This document shows, piece by piece, positions 10,478 to 24,017 of a stretch of 64,000 nt of DNA. The stretch comes from Membranipora membranacea (Eukaryota; Bryozoa; Gymnolaemata; Cheilostomatida; Membraniporidae). Under the pieces are notes generated by a model, which did not search any database, was not told where the DNA came from, and saw nothing but the letters and a program-made list of their open reading frames with translations. The translations under genes and the position numbers were made by a program. The stretch is taken from NCBI GenBank assembly GCA_914767715.1, contig OU612074.1, positions 24,044,062 to 24,108,061 of the forward strand, written 5' to 3'. Within the stretch, counting starts at the first letter, position 1. Each line of letters starts with the position of its first letter.

Positions 10478-13400
10478 CTAATCTTCTTCAACATCACTTT
10501 CTATTTGTGGTTCATCAAAAAACATGTCGTCAAAGTCTTGCTCCGTCATAATGTAAGCGTCACACGCATTTGCCAAATAGTTTGTTAGCCATGAAGCATG
10601 GTCGCCCTCTGACATGTTACACTGTTTGATAGCGTTTTCAGCCAATTTGGCTCTTTCTTTATGCAGAATATCCAGCTCTTCTGCCACCCTCTGTCTTCGC
10701 TGGAAAACGTCCACTGCAGCTAAGACCTCAGGTCGTAGCATCTCTGCCTCCATACTTCCTTCGCTCCATGGAAATTTAGAGTGTCGCTTTACAGTTGTTT
10801 AGTCTCGCCATTGATATCCCCTTATGACCTAACACAATAACAACATCATAAATGAGGGAGTAGGCACATCCTGTCTTGAATATGTATGTCAGGCTTTCAG
10901 CAATCACTCGCATGGCACATTTTTTATGAATCGCCTGACCCATTCACAACTTTCCCCTTTCAGCTAGACAAAAATATAACCGAAACTGGGTTAACAATTC
11001 ACTGAAACATGAGAGTCTGCTAGATATATGTTTATAAACTACATTGATTATGATACATACTTTTAGCATATTTCTTCATCTCTTCCTTCAACCTCTCCGT
11101 CTGCTTACTCAGTGAGCATCTCATGGTTTGCCTGAATTTTGAAGTATCTAAAATACATCACAGAATGTAAGTTAAGTCATTAGAGTATTTGACTACAGTC
11201 GAGCACATTTTGAGAGGATCAATTATAATTCAATTAATTTTTTCGGACGATAAGTCAAAATCCAATCTCCATTTTTATGGATTTTTTTCCACAGTTTATT
11301 GCATTTTTATTTTCAATCTCCGTTTTACTATTTTGGAGCGTATCACTCTGTACTAATTTGGAGCATATGATTCTATACTATTTTGGAGCAATCACGCCTT
11401 TTTTCGGAATTGACGCATTCTACCCTTTTGCACAGGACACTTTGACGTTATGATAGAGCTTGGTTTATTTTTTACGATGACTGTTTAAAATTAAATTCAC
11501 TATTCATGAAAATTAAGTCTGATTTTGATGCGAAAAGGTATCTCAACGATGAGTTATTAGTAAATTGAGTTAAAAGCTTATCAAGTTCAAGTGCCTGACA
11601 AACTTGAGTAGCTAAACAAAACAGTCCCTTTCTTTAACAGGAAGGGGCAACTCCATACAAAATAAAATTGAATTATGACGCACAAAAGAGGAGTGTCTGT
11701 TCTGCTTGGGTATTCTGTCGGTTGAATATCTGACAATCTCCCGTATAAATTGACACCATTCTCAAGACATTGCTGTGTTCAAGTCATAGAAAATCGAACT
11801 GTCAGAGCAGCCTGGAACCACCCTGCACCTCATATACATTCAAAAACAGCCAATTCTCTCCATTCTAACTCCCTTACAATGCCACATAATATGGCAAAGC
11901 TTGACCCATTTCTCTCACTACAGTGAATAATTCTTTCAGCAAAAAATGGGAAAGTTGACCTCCTGGGGTTTCATCAAATGTTTTTTATTTAAGTAGCTTT
12001 TGTGTGTCACAGAAATCATTGTACACTTGATTTTTAGGATAATGTGTACGGGACAAGGAGTACAAAGCTTCCCTACCTGCTTCTGTTAACAGTTTCTGCT
12101 CCATCCTTTTGCATCTACTTGCAAGCTCTTCAATACACTTCTCGTTTTTTGTTGTGGCATCTGCAATAATGATTGTTTATATGGGTGCAGGGAAAAACAA
12201 CAATATTTTAATCTCATAGGCTAGAGTAAAATTTAATGGGGGACAAATATTTGACTAAATTCTTCATGGAAATGTTTTTGTGCGGCAAACCTATGTGCTT
12301 TGTAGATGATACAGGATGGGGAGGAAGGGGAAAATATGCTCACTATTCTTACAAGAGTGAGTTGCATAAGGGGAGGCAAATGAGTGAGGGACACGCTATA
12401 TGACTAAGAGATGACAGGTTCGGAGACAACGCAACGACAAAGCCTAGCCGGAACACTTACTTTGCCCAATGTTAGCTATGTCACTTGCTACTCTTGCGAG
12501 ATACTCTTCATTTTTACCAATTTCTTTGCATGTTGTTTTGAGTAGCTCCTCTAGGCCTTTCAGTTCTTGTTCTCGCTGCATTTAAATTAAAAAAAGCATC
12601 ATCTATTATATTGCGGGATGCAAGCAAACCAACCAGCACAGAAAAAGGGAAAACAACTCTAAACACTGCCATTTTGAGTTACCGCAAATGCTCATATACC
12701 CAGCTAGAGTTCAACACAGCAGGTATAAATAACATCCATGGTTAATGGCAAATAGAGTATAAATTTTACTTCAGCGCACCATCATTAATATAATTTACTA
12801 CGGCAGAACGGCTTAACAAATACCAAAGCCTTGAATAAGTTGCCAATTAGCACGATGCTTAGTCATGATAAGCTAAATCTCTATTTATTGTTTATCGCCG
12901 TACATTTTATCTGAGGATGCTGAAATTTGGAAATCTAAATCAAACCATGAAATTCGACTACCTAAAAATTATTTAAACCCGGAAGCCGATGGTATATAGT
13001 GATACGGTCACATTTGAAAAACGACTACACAAAAGCCCTATATATATGATTATAATAAATAGTGGCTGTTAGTAAGACGGAGACAACTATAGGAAACTGG
13101 AAGATGAGTCAAACGAATATTGCTAATCAATGGTGCAACTTGAGACTGAAATAAAGAACATTCTGGACTTCAGGAAGAACTCACCCCCCCCCCCCCCTTC
13201 TTATTAACCAGCGAGAACAAAAGAGATGAGGCTACAATAACAGACGTCATAGAACAGCAGTTAGCAACACGTGCCGCTATTGCAGACATGCTAGCAACAC
13301 GTGCCATCTTTGGAAAACCAATCAGAGGTTATATAAGGAATAAAATTCGTCACTAGAGAATTACGATAACACACAACGAGAGAACGAACACACACACATA

Positions 13401-16400
13401 CACACAGGCACACACAACCACAGAACACTTTTAATACAATTATAGAATTGTATTACGCGAACTATCTTTGAAGTATTTTTTCATAAGCAAAATTATTTAA
13501 GTACACCTTATACTTTGAATCATGTTCTTTACCCACATCTTCTAAGGATTTATATTGGATATTAACTACTATTGGATATTATATTACTTATATTAACTAC
13601 TATTGGATATCATATTACTTATATTAACTACTATTGGATATTATAACTACTTATTGGATATTATACTACTCGGAGTTCGAAGAAAAAGTTAACGGAAGGA
13701 CGTTAATAATTACTATCTTTATAATTTTTTAACATAAGTAATATTATTATATTTTTGACATTTTAACATTATTGGAATTTTTAAAATACTTTCAGAAAAC
13801 AAAGCTAAATAGAATTATTTAACCCCATTTGACAACCCGCTTGATTTTCCAAATCAGTTACTTTAAACAACACCAAGTTTCAGGATTCAAGAGTCATCAT
13901 AAAATTGAACCTTGCGAAATCAAATCAGACACACAATAGGAGTTGCATTACCTTTGAATAATTAAGGGTAACTCCAAATATAATTCTACTGGTTGAACAG
14001 TTTTTAAATTACAAATTATACGCGAAATTTGAAGCGACCTAAAGCTACTCCTGGTCCTAAAGGGAAGTGGACTGAAGTCTAGAACAAACATTCAGTTATA
14101 AGGCCTGTGATTCTGATTAAACTGCCTAAGCTACCTAATTGGACTTCCAGGCACTATACAAAGATCAATTTTAGCGTTGAAAGTTAGTAATCCATAAAAT
14201 ACTTGAGACTGCAAGATATTTTGAAGTATAAAACTTATCTTCTAAATAGAAGCCTCCTCTTTTTAAAATAACCGCACGCTCATAACCCAAAAAGGGTTAT
14301 TTAATTGCTTTGTGGTGCATGAATATTATTTTCAACTCCACTCGAGTTACTGTTAGAACAACCAAGGAGTTTTCTGCAGTATATCGGCAGGAGCCACTCT
14401 TTGAAAGGCTAGGAGCCAACTTCTCCGATGTCCAAGAGGGGTCGGACTTATATACAATCCTAAGGGATTCTCTAAACCGGGAACGGGGAGCCAGCTATTC
14501 TTCACTTTAGATTTTGTTAAGGTTAATTTGTTACATTTTTAATTTAACGTGCTACCGAACATTTACACAGAACCTTAGTAAGTTGTAGTTATCTCCGTTG
14601 TCTCAAAAGAAATTTCAGAGAGAATACAACCTCAATTATAATCAGAACTAGACAACTTACTCAATAAGTTACGTGTTGGCACCTTGAATATTTTAAGCAT
14701 TTCAGTATACGATTTTGGTATACTACTATTAATTCCGTTCCTCACAGTATTGACTTAATAAGACAACACAATCTGCATACAAAAGGATTTGATAAAAAAT
14801 TGGGTTCAAAAGTAACAGGCACCAGCACAATGGGAGAGAGAGAAAATTGTAATATTATTACCTTTAGATAACATTTGCTTAAATGAGATGGTAGCTCCAT
14901 CAACTTCCGTACATTCCAGAATGCTGAACTGTGGGTTATCTTCTCCTGTCGACCTTTATGATAAAATTAATCTTTTAGCCAGAGCAAGGAGTTAGAGACT
15001 AACTCCTTGGTAAGAGTAGCTGACTGGCAGCACTGAAGTGTTACAATGAAGTGCGCTGGTGAAACATTGGTACATACCTGTGATTGGGCTTCAATGGAAA
15101 GCCCACAACAGAAATAATAGAGGTACAGTGCACTGTTATATATATTCATTGATTAATATTGATCTAATATCTGACACGAAGTTATATACTGATGAAGTTT
15201 CTCCTCAAGTAGCCATATGGCCTACTGTGTATTCTGTCACTAATCCATAAATTCATATCAATGTACAATGCCATTGTGGACAATTACAGCACCTATTTCA
15301 TGAAACAAGCTGACTTTCCCTAGCCTGATTTGGTAATTAGCAGATTGGTTGAGGAGAAGGCAACTCTTTGAAGACTGAAGACCATGAGTTTACATGTAAT
15401 TTGATAAAAGAAAATCTGTGGCTTGAAGAATCGTGTTACCCAAATCTGAATGAAGCATACTGAATGATTACTAAGAAATCACTTTACCCATTTCAGCATT
15501 CAACAACCAAAGAGCTCCCAAAGGCAGCTATGAGCTCACCTGCTTTGTGGCTGTTACGTGTAACAGGACCCAATCGTGAAAGGTAGCTGTTGGCCAGCTC
15601 TGTAGTTTCACCAGTTGAGCAGCCAACCCCTTCAACAACTTTTGCGCTCCATTTAACCTGGCAAGAGAGAGAATTTTCATAATTACCAGATCTAACACAA
15701 TCTCATAAAGTATACGAAATTTAAACATAGTCCTGGCTCTATGCAGGTCAAAGGGGTGCCTGAACTACTGTTACTCTGTCCAAGGTAAAATACAGAGCGC
15801 TTTTGCTTCCGGTACTGAAATTTCGGAAGGGTGATCAAGTTGGTGTAAATCACACCAGAGCAAGTACCTGGCAGTTCCAGTTGTGTGATTTGGCATGCAT
15901 CACCGACAGCATAGGGGTGTGTCTACGTGCCACCGTACCATCCAGTTTCTCCAGCCAGGGCCAATATCTGCAAATCGTATCATGGGCGATATACTTGGCG
16001 GTCGGGAACTCTTTCTACAATAAACACAGGCAAAATAAATGGTGTACATGTACATTGTATATGTCAAGCACTCATAAAATCATCGCCGCCAATAAAATAG
16101 GAAGCTCACTGGATGCTCTGAAGATTTACGTCCTGGGCTAATTACATATTGTTAAATATGAAAACAGCCCAGGATACTGACGACAATGAACTGCTTCAAA
16201 ATATTGCCAAGATTTGAAACCTTCAAATGTTGGTGCTGATATTGTGCCCTTAACAATGCAGATCACATGAATAGACACCCTTTTTTACAAAGGTGCACAT
16301 GAAATCAGTGCAAACTGAAAACACCCCCGATGACATACTCAATATTTCTATGTTGATGTACCAAACAATAACCCATTAATTAACCTACCTGTAGAATATA

Positions 16401-19400
16401 GGGGTATTGGAATATTTCTCCTCTCGTCATGTCCAGGGCTTTTAGGACAAACATGTGTCTACAGGTTGCAACCATCAAACCTGTTTCATCTTTATGATGA
16501 TGGCGACGTACAGGTGCAATGGTATTCGGAGCTTTGGATGTGGTACCTCCACAAGTGTCGGAAGTGTCGGTTACTTCCTACAACAGTATGCATGTTCAAG
16601 CTATAAATACGCGCTTCTCAGTATTTGGTATCATATTGAAAGTCTCAGTCTAATAAAGAGCACCATGGTAACCTTTTTAATAACCGATTAAATAACACTG
16701 TTGAAACAATCATCATTCTTCTCTCAACCACTAAGGTTGTCTCCTCCTTATCACACAAACAATGGGCAAATAACCCTAACACATAAGCTGTCTAGATGGC
16801 GGTGGTGGAATGGGCTGTGATGCTGATGGGAGATTGAACGCAACTCTGAGTAGTTAGTAGCGGGCAGCCTAATTAGCGCCATCAACCCAGTCTTTTTTGG
16901 GATGGTGAGATGCTAGTTATTTTGCCTTAACATCTTTTGAAGAGGAGTTTAAGGGTTTTCAGAGGTGTATCTGCACCACATTGTCCATAAAAATCCCCAC
17001 TCACAACAACATGGCATCATGCTGAAACCAATATTTTCAGAATCACTGTGTGATTAGCTTTCCAACAATATATAAAATGTCCAAATCGATCGATGTTGGT
17101 ATCATAACCTTATTTTGAGAGCCCTTAGGAAGTTGTAACTTATATAATAGTAGCCATTGAGGTGAGGTGAAAGTAGTTGACGTTACAACTCTCCCTTTAA
17201 GCGATTAATTGATGGACAAAGCTGAAAATTTGTCAATGGTTTACCCAGAGCACCCCGTAATCCACTTTTATAATCACTTAGTAATATAGGATCTGACAAT
17301 AAAACGAAACTAAAACTAAGCTAGAATCCGAAAATATATGTTATGACACTACCTTGGCAGTTCTGTCAATATAACCTCATCAAAAGCCTAAAATGATTAA
17401 TTCCAATAAACGTTATTGAAACCATTATTTGACATATGATTCACAAAGATTCAAATTTTTGTGTCAGTGCAGACCAGTGCAAGGTCGCTGTATTTCATGT
17501 TCAGCAGTTTAAGAACAACTCTCACAGTGTCATTATATTTAGGGTGGGAAGATTAGACATTGACATCCACAGCTCATGTCACAAGAATTGATATAAATTC
17601 CACTCACCAGGAATCTCTTTGTTGATATGAAGTTTAGAGAGTTAGTTACGCTGGCGTTGCTAAGGAGGGGGTTGAAGTTGCTCATGGTTGATATGAGATC
17701 CAAGACTTCAAATTCAAGATATATATATTTATTCGGCGATATCGGAAAGACACCACAGCGGATCATGTCTACAGGCAGATCTTGGTTTCCACAGTCAAGG
17801 CAAACCATACCAGTTAGCTGCCTTGTACCTGTAAAAAGAGAGTCAACATCAACACTGTGTCATAATATGGAACAGAACATCTTAGGCCAAAGTTCAGAGT
17901 AATTTAACTTATCTATCTTCTTTGGTTCTCTTAAATGTAGTGCACACTGATTTGGCGGAGTGACGGCAGCAACAAATGTTTTCAGTTAATTTGAGCTGGC
18001 AACTGTGAGTATTGCACTAGATAGAAGTTGGAGGTGGCTCAGAAGGTTAGAGCACCGGTCCTCCAGTATCTTCAACAGTCCATCGACTGACGGGGTCTGG
18101 TTGGCCCCCCATATATGCTCCGACCTGCCAGAGAACAACCCGGCACAGAAATTGCAGCCTAAGGCATCAAATATCTCGCTGCCCATGCTTCGAGTCGAGG
18201 CAAGTGATATGACCATCTGATCATCAAAATTTTTTAATCAACCATACCGACTCAACAATAAACTGACAGTTCCAGTAGGCATAAACACCATGGTTGGTCT
18301 GTGGTAATGACAGACAACACTCTGAGCCATAAATACACTGACGTTTTGTGCTCAGACTCGAAAATTTGGTTCAAACTTTACCTTGACTAATGATATAAGC
18401 ATCTTGGTCATAAAGCTCAATGTTGCTTGATGCACAACCGTCACATATCATATCTCGATGTTCCCATCTATCACCTATGACAAAATAAAGTTGTGCACAT
18501 AAAAGCGTCAGGTAAAGAAAACTCTTAGAGGCCCACCATGCCAGCAAACGTTCCCAATAATGTTTTGCCTAGCCTCGGAAACAAATTTAAATTATAGAGT
18601 GGGCTCCATATAACTGAGGCAACAGCATTTGGGTAAAGATAGGGATCACTGCTATTTCTTACCACAATACTGGAGTAATCTACCTCTGTAATAAGGTTTG
18701 TCTTGCTATTATTGCCGAAGACAATTGAGCTGACAGTATGACAGCATGAATGAAACAGAAATGAAAGCAGCAAGCATAATATTATTGTTATGAGTAAGAG
18801 CAGGGGTACAATGTAGCCAAACCATTTCCATGATAATTTTTTGACAGCAGTGGGAAAAGCAACTACACACAATCCTTACCTAAGTCAGGACATTGCTCAA
18901 TGGCTTTCCATCCTTTCTCAAATAAATTGGGTAGATCTTTTCTATGGTCATCCCACTCTGCCTCACTGCTCTCTATGAAAGTCGGCCTCCGTCTTTTTCT
19001 ACTACCGTTAGGTTCTAAAAAGGAAGACAAGGAACTAAATACAAGCAAAATCAAAGTATTATTTGTCTTGTTTGTTACCAACTAGGCTTTTGAGGTCTAG
19101 ATGTACTTCAATATATGGACATTTTTTGTATCAATGTTGACAAATAAAATGTTCATACTGCCAAAAGATGTGAGCTGCGGCTATTATGAAATACTGTCAC
19201 ATCTGTTCAGCTCTTTTGTAATTGTAAGATTTAAGATGAACGAAACTCAAAATGTTTTACAAAGACTATCAAGCTTTCTAACCCTGATATAATCATGTAT
19301 TGCCTAGACTGATCGGAACAATTGTTACATTGTACAATTGTCATGTTTAGCAGAAAGTTGGAAATTTTAGCTAAATGCATTGGAATTCCATTCTATCACA

Positions 19401-20991
19401 ATGTCTAATAGACTTTTTCTCTGGAAAAAATAGATGAACAATGACACATACCTCCAGGGATTAGTTGAGAGAAACATTCTGAAAAGTTGTCTGCTTGGGG
19501 TATGTAAGTTTCTGTGAAAAAAAAGAAGAAAAATTGATGAAACATAATATCATACAGATATCTTTCAACAGATGAAACCATGACCCAATTTGACAAATAA
19601 TCGTAAATAAAGATTGTACACAAGGATTTTGTTAAACTGATATTTTAAACACTGATGTCTAGACCACCAGGTAATGTAAAAAAAAACAATGGGATATGTG
19701 TAATCAATATTATATTTATCTATAGGGTGGAGAAGGAATGCTTTGTTTCAGAGTTGTCCTTCCATTTTGTATGCATGCACAATTCCTACCCTACATTTCC
19801 ATGGGAAGTGAGAGACTCAACAGCCGTAGAGTAATTATCTATCGTTAAGGGTCTGATTAAATTAAAGTTATTCAATTTTGATTTGCTGGTGTGAAAACAA
19901 GTCAAAAACCAATCTGGTGTTGGTTTGTGGTACCGATGCCTTGATATGCAGGTTGCAAGGAACAATACACCCATATTTTGAAGCAAAGATACAAGATACA
20001 GGTAAGTATCTCAGTCTCTGCGCTGAATTTTTTGCTACGGATTCAACATCTCGTGACATGACATTAAAGGAAGCTATGGGCTTAAGTTTGTATAAATTTT
20101 CAACACTTTACAATGACAGAATTTGGAAGAATTTCTTTAAATGACTAACTATGGATTATGCTGAGACGCTTTAATTTACTATTCAAACATAATGATGGGT
20201 TGTTCATTCATTTAAAGTCCGACTTAGCATGTTGTGAGCACACGTGTAAAGTATGGCATACAGATAACACCTACCTTGCACTCTTTCTGCATCAGCTGGT
20301 ATGAGGTCAGCCGGATTCCCTCCATTGCTGGATACCAAGGGCTCTAATCTTTCGGTGACAATGTCTGAAAAGATGACACAAAAATGTAGCCCACGAGTTT
20401 TTGTCTGCAGATATCAATTGTCTGTTTGTTTTGTACTGTAAGCCCATTCAATAGACATGGAACAAGGTCGTATGCTTGTTGTATTGACTGGTACAATACA
20501 TCACACTGTTATCAACAGAACCAAATGAAAACTCTGAATGTCACAAGTACCGGACGATTCGTCAAATGACATGATATGATATTTTACATTGATAAAAATT
20601 ATCCTTTTTCTGGTCAGTGATATCGTTAGTCACTGTACTCCGTAATTTGTGTTAATATGAGCTAAAAACCCAAAAACCTCTGCGATTAACTTTAACACAG
20701 GTAATTAAAGCGGCCAAACTATGACATGCCAAACTATGTGTTATTGTGTTCCATTGATTGATACAATTGATTGACCCTGAAAGTCAGAGTCTCTCATTTA
20801 AATTTGACAAGTAATATTAATACCATCAAAGTCTTACCATCATGTAATGATTGTAAATGGTCAGGCTCCTGGGCAATATCAAATGCGTTACAAAATTCAC
20901 CCAAAGGATCAGCATTAATTTCCATCCTCTTGGCTTCTCGTTCAGTTCTACATTCTTGCAGAAGAGCATCTAATGGGTCTTCACAATCCAT
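10478..20991 (-). CDS. KDZ-family transposase-like gene, about 14 exons
   Basis: Start ATG at 20991-20989. Exons from high to low: 20838-20991, 20275-20364, 19452-19511, 18880-19014, 18382-18474, 17608-17828, 16389-16577, 15868-16014, 15540-15657, 14862-14953, 12461-12575, 12077-12160, 11061-11147, then 10478 to about 10786. The first 13 exons join in frame with good GT-AG sites. Domains in order: an acidic N-terminus; two CxxC pairs (MICDGCASS and VCLDCGN), as in the CxC zinc modules of KDZ proteins; a catalytic core with DETGLMVATCRHMF, IAHDTICRYWPWL, MHAKSHNWNCQ and GVGCSTGETTELANSYLSR; the post-core FWNVRKLMELP; then a charged coiled-coil tail (REQELKGLEELLKTTC onward). These resemble Kyakuja-Dileera-Zisupton transposases (RNase H fold, acting in the nucleus on transposon ends), from knowledge of the family and not from a search. 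The final 103-codon exon is off by one frame from the donor at 11061, so a micro-exon or frameshift is needed, or the protein ends at a TAA near 10779. Many introns and the lack of visible terminal repeats leave open a domesticated host gene. Confidence 0.78.
13030..14520. other. Probable insertion within the largest KDZ-gene intron, unassigned
   Basis: This intron (12576-14861) is far longer than its neighbours. It holds a C-tract at 13185-13197, a TATATAAGG-like box near 13331, a short CA-rich run near 13390 and the 31-bp repeat described separately. An open frame at 14310-14510 has no recognised family. The TATA-like box and composition could fit a solo LTR or a degenerate element, but no paired termini were identified. 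Confidence 0.3.
13560..13685. repeat. 31-bp minisatellite, about three and a half copies
   Basis: The unit contains ATTAACTACTATTGGATAT and recurs at 13561, 13592 and 13623, with a partial, shortened copy after that. It is intronic. Confidence 0.85.
17985..18260. repeat. Dispersed repeat shared with 59.7-59.85 kb
   Basis: The stretch with GCTCCGACCTGCC, then a GCAGCCTAAGGCA-like stretch, GCCCATGCTTCG and TGATATGAC followed by TTTAATCAACC also occurs at about 59718-59850 (GCTCCGACCTGCC, GCCCATGCTTCGGGA, TGATATGACATCC, TTTAATCAACC). In the second place it is part of a foldback structure. Here it sits in the intron between KDZ exons 5 and 6. Likely a non-autonomous element fragment. Confidence 0.6.
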
Positions 20992-23414
20992 CCTCTCCTA
21001 CAAAATGGAAACAAATACAACCTGACAGACCATCATCATTAAACAGAGATGGAAAAGCATATTATGACAGATAGAGAACAATGAGATTTAATAGTGGAGG
21101 CAAAAAGTTGGATGGGACAATGAGTGACTCCCACCACACTAGAGAATCCGAGTTGGCTGCATAGATACTGGGTCATGGGGATAGTATTGCTGTCTTATTT
21201 AGCCTGGATAAACAAAGAGTGTTATTCAATAGATTACCCCGTTAAAATAAAGTCCCAGAGTGATTTGAGTGAGATGGTTGCCTCCAGCTTATGGTAACAA
21301 TTAAACAAACGACTGAATTTGGGAATTGTCACCCTCTTTAATATCACCTAATTACCAACCCAGAGGTAGCTATTTCATTATATGCCACCCCTTTTGCTTC
21401 CATGCCCTCTATTAGGCAAGCTAGATGAAAAGACAAGTAACTACACGACTCGGTGCAATTCAAGAGTTGAGGAATCGTTGTATATCTAATTTCCTAATAC
21501 TAAGATGCCTACGCCATTTGACTAGCCCTAACTCATGTGGGGTCTGTGAAGAAAAGAACACTGGAGAAGATATTTATTTTTATCTCCTCACTATTACTAT
21601 CTTTCTCTAGCCGGGAGAGGTGTAATAATTCTCAGATAGGCTGCATGAGGGTTTAGATTATAGGCATAGGCTTTAAAATTGTCCACTCACTCACTCCCTG
21701 ACAGTAGTATGTAAAATCTGATCAAACGGTTTGATTTGATTCGTCATAAATGATACGCTATTTAAGGGAAGAATGGTATAGCTGATTGAAAGACCCACTG
21801 TTTTCTATCTAATCCTAGGTTGTTCATTTTCCCACAGAGGCAAATAACAACTTATTCCCATGCTTGCAAAGAGATACGATTGCTCTTGGTCACAGTGCAA
21901 TCCCTAGTGAAAGTCTCTCATCATGAGAGAAAGCACTCAATCCAAGCAGTTGCTTTCTAGAGTGATTGAAGGTACCCCATTTGTCTTATGCTCTTGATTA
22001 CACAATGTGTGTTTGGGTTTTATTTTGAGGGCAACAGAGTACTAGTTGGTTAGCCTGGTTTAAATGTCTTTACTAAGTATAATAAGATCATCAATGAGAC
22101 TCTTTGGAAAGACAAAGACAGAGCACAATTTGGGATCTCATCTTTTTTGGTTTACCAAAGACAAAAATACTAAATTTGGGGTTAGCATACGCAGGAATAC
22201 ATACAAAGGCCTACAAATAAGTATTTATTATACAGGGTTAAGAAGGTCAATGAACAATGTTGTGAGAGTGACACTACTACTGAGTGAGTGGAAGTGTTTT
22301 ACAAATACAATAATGATAATAAATAAAGGCAAGGGGGGGTTTTTACTCCTTGATATAGCCTAGGCCTACCAACTAAGAAAGCAATCAATTCAATGACTGA
22401 GTGAATCAGTAAATGAGTTGAGTTAGATAGATGACACTCCATTTCATGGGCCCAATGAAATCCCTCTTCCTTCAGAGGGAGTTCATTGGATTGATTGATG
22501 GACCCATGTTAAAAGTGTTTACCATAACTAACCATAATAATTAAGTTGTTATGAATATTTTCATTGTTTATTGACACACACTCCCCTTCTTTCGTGGAAA
22601 ACAGAAGAGGAGAGTTCATAAGTAATGTAACAGAATGATGGTGGCAATCATGTACAGCCAAACCTATTAAATTTGATTACTCTTCTTCCTTACTACTAAC
22701 TATCTATTAATTATCATCATAGATAGATAGAAAGATAGTACTACTACTAGTAGTAGCATGGAGTAAGTCTTTTACTCCTTGGTAGTAGGTAGCTACAGCT
22801 AGGGACTGAAGTAGGTTAACCTCATTAGTTGTAGGGACACTTTCTAACCTCTTTGGCTCCAAGAGTGTTGGCTACAATACTGGTGATTTGTGATATCTTC
22901 TTATAAGTAGCCTATATTCTTTACTTCTTTTTTGCTGTACTAAATTTGTGCACTTAAAATTGTGTAACCATACCGGATACAGTATATATGGTGCATCCAG
23001 TTAACTCCCTCATATAACATGGCAATTTACTCCCTGATCCCACCAAAGAGACTTAAATCCCTGCTCAAATAAGAAGTTTAGGACAATATTTAGTCAAAAA
23101 GTTTGGAAATAACTTGTTGTATTCATTTCCTAAGGGTCAAGAATGTTAAGCCACACCTTTACAATGAAAAAAGTGACTATACTGAACTAAAATGTTACTG
23201 GCACTATTATCACAAAACATTTTCTGAAAACTTTAAGTTGCATTCCCACTAGTAAAGAGGGTATAACTCCCAATTATCTAAACCTATCGGCCCAAAAGCA
23301 AACAAGGTAACCTATGAGGTAGAATGAAATTACTTTAAGTCTACAAATAGGGTAAACTGGCCTGAAAGAAATAACTCGATTTGTAAACTTTAATTCCACC
23401 TCATGAGTAGAATT
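20992..23414. other. Intergenic region with no convincing gene
   Basis: This lies upstream of the KDZ start. It contains simple sequence (a TACTACTACTAGTAGTAG stretch near 22738) and an inverted repeat near 22440-22510 (CCCAATGAAATCCCTCT against AGAGGGAGTTCATTGG). A 61-codon open frame at 21425 has a CGVCEEKN motif that might be a degenerate retrotransposon tail. The missing 5' exons of the nucleoplasmin gene should lie here or further left, but I could not identify them. Confidence 0.4.
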
Positions 23415-23996
23415 TTACGCAGCATGGGCTGCCAGTCTCGCCTTTGATGTTTTGTACTCTTCCACAAGCGATTTCATAGGTAGTGAAAGAGTAAACGAAC
23501 TGGCATACAGTGCATTAGTGTTGAAGCTCCTTGGCTCTCCGAGCCACTTACGCATGTGCTTGTTAATCATTTGCTCCATTCTCTCAACTGGTGTTAGCGG
23601 AATATCATAAACTGTCAGAGGCCACAGAATTCGAGGCATGAGTGCAAAGTTGAGAATCCAGGCTTTGTATTTACCAGACAGACCACATTTTTCAATCGCG
23701 TCCAGCCCTGTAATGAGTTGCTTTTTCACCTCGTTTCTGCGAAACCTGTCGATGATCGGTAAACTATACCATCTTCCTAAGCTCTTCACAGGCTGCTCTG
23801 GGAGCGTGGGAATACACTCTGTTCTGAAGTAGGTATTTGGTACAGGCTTGCCTTTACACAAAGACAGGGACCGGTTCTTGCTAGGATTGAATCGCATCGC
23901 ACATCTCTCTATCAACTCATGCAGTCTATCGATTGAGGCTACAACCTGGGCCTTATCTGGTGATATTATTGTAATATCGTCCATAAAGGCCCTCAT
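23415..23996 (-). pseudogene. Reverse-transcriptase fragment (FMDD type)
   Basis: An open frame of 193 residues. It starts at the RT motif C (MRAFMDDITII, with the paired aspartates) and continues through the thumb-like region with FNPSKNRSLSLCKG, PVKSLGRWY, GKYKAWILNFALMPRILWPL and MRKWLGEPRSFNT. This C-terminal pattern is familiar from an RT-bearing retroelement family common in marine invertebrates (recalled, not searched). The fingers and palm motifs A and B are absent. The upstream end coincides with an 18-base G-tract at 24000, so the element is 5'-truncated there. Two residues after the core, the frame ends in RLAAHAA and a stop. Confidence 0.7.
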
Positions 23997-23999
23997 CGG

Positions 24000-24017
24000 G
24001 GGGGGGGGGGGGGGGGT
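24000..24017. repeat. G18 homopolymer tract
   Basis: An uninterrupted G run exactly at the 5' end of the RT fragment. Similar G/C runs occur near 8693-10235, 13185, 32190, 47931 and 61017. Confidence 0.95.

Noticed and set aside
17986-18220. Overlapping open frames of about 70-76 codons on both strands
   Set aside because: They lie in a dispersed repeat also present near 59.75 kb and inside an intron whose flanking exons join in phase without them.
18525-18872. 115-codon minus-strand frame with a hydrophobic stretch
   Set aside because: It lies between two KDZ exons that splice directly in phase, and it has no splice sites of its own. The hydrophobicity comes from T-rich intron sequence.
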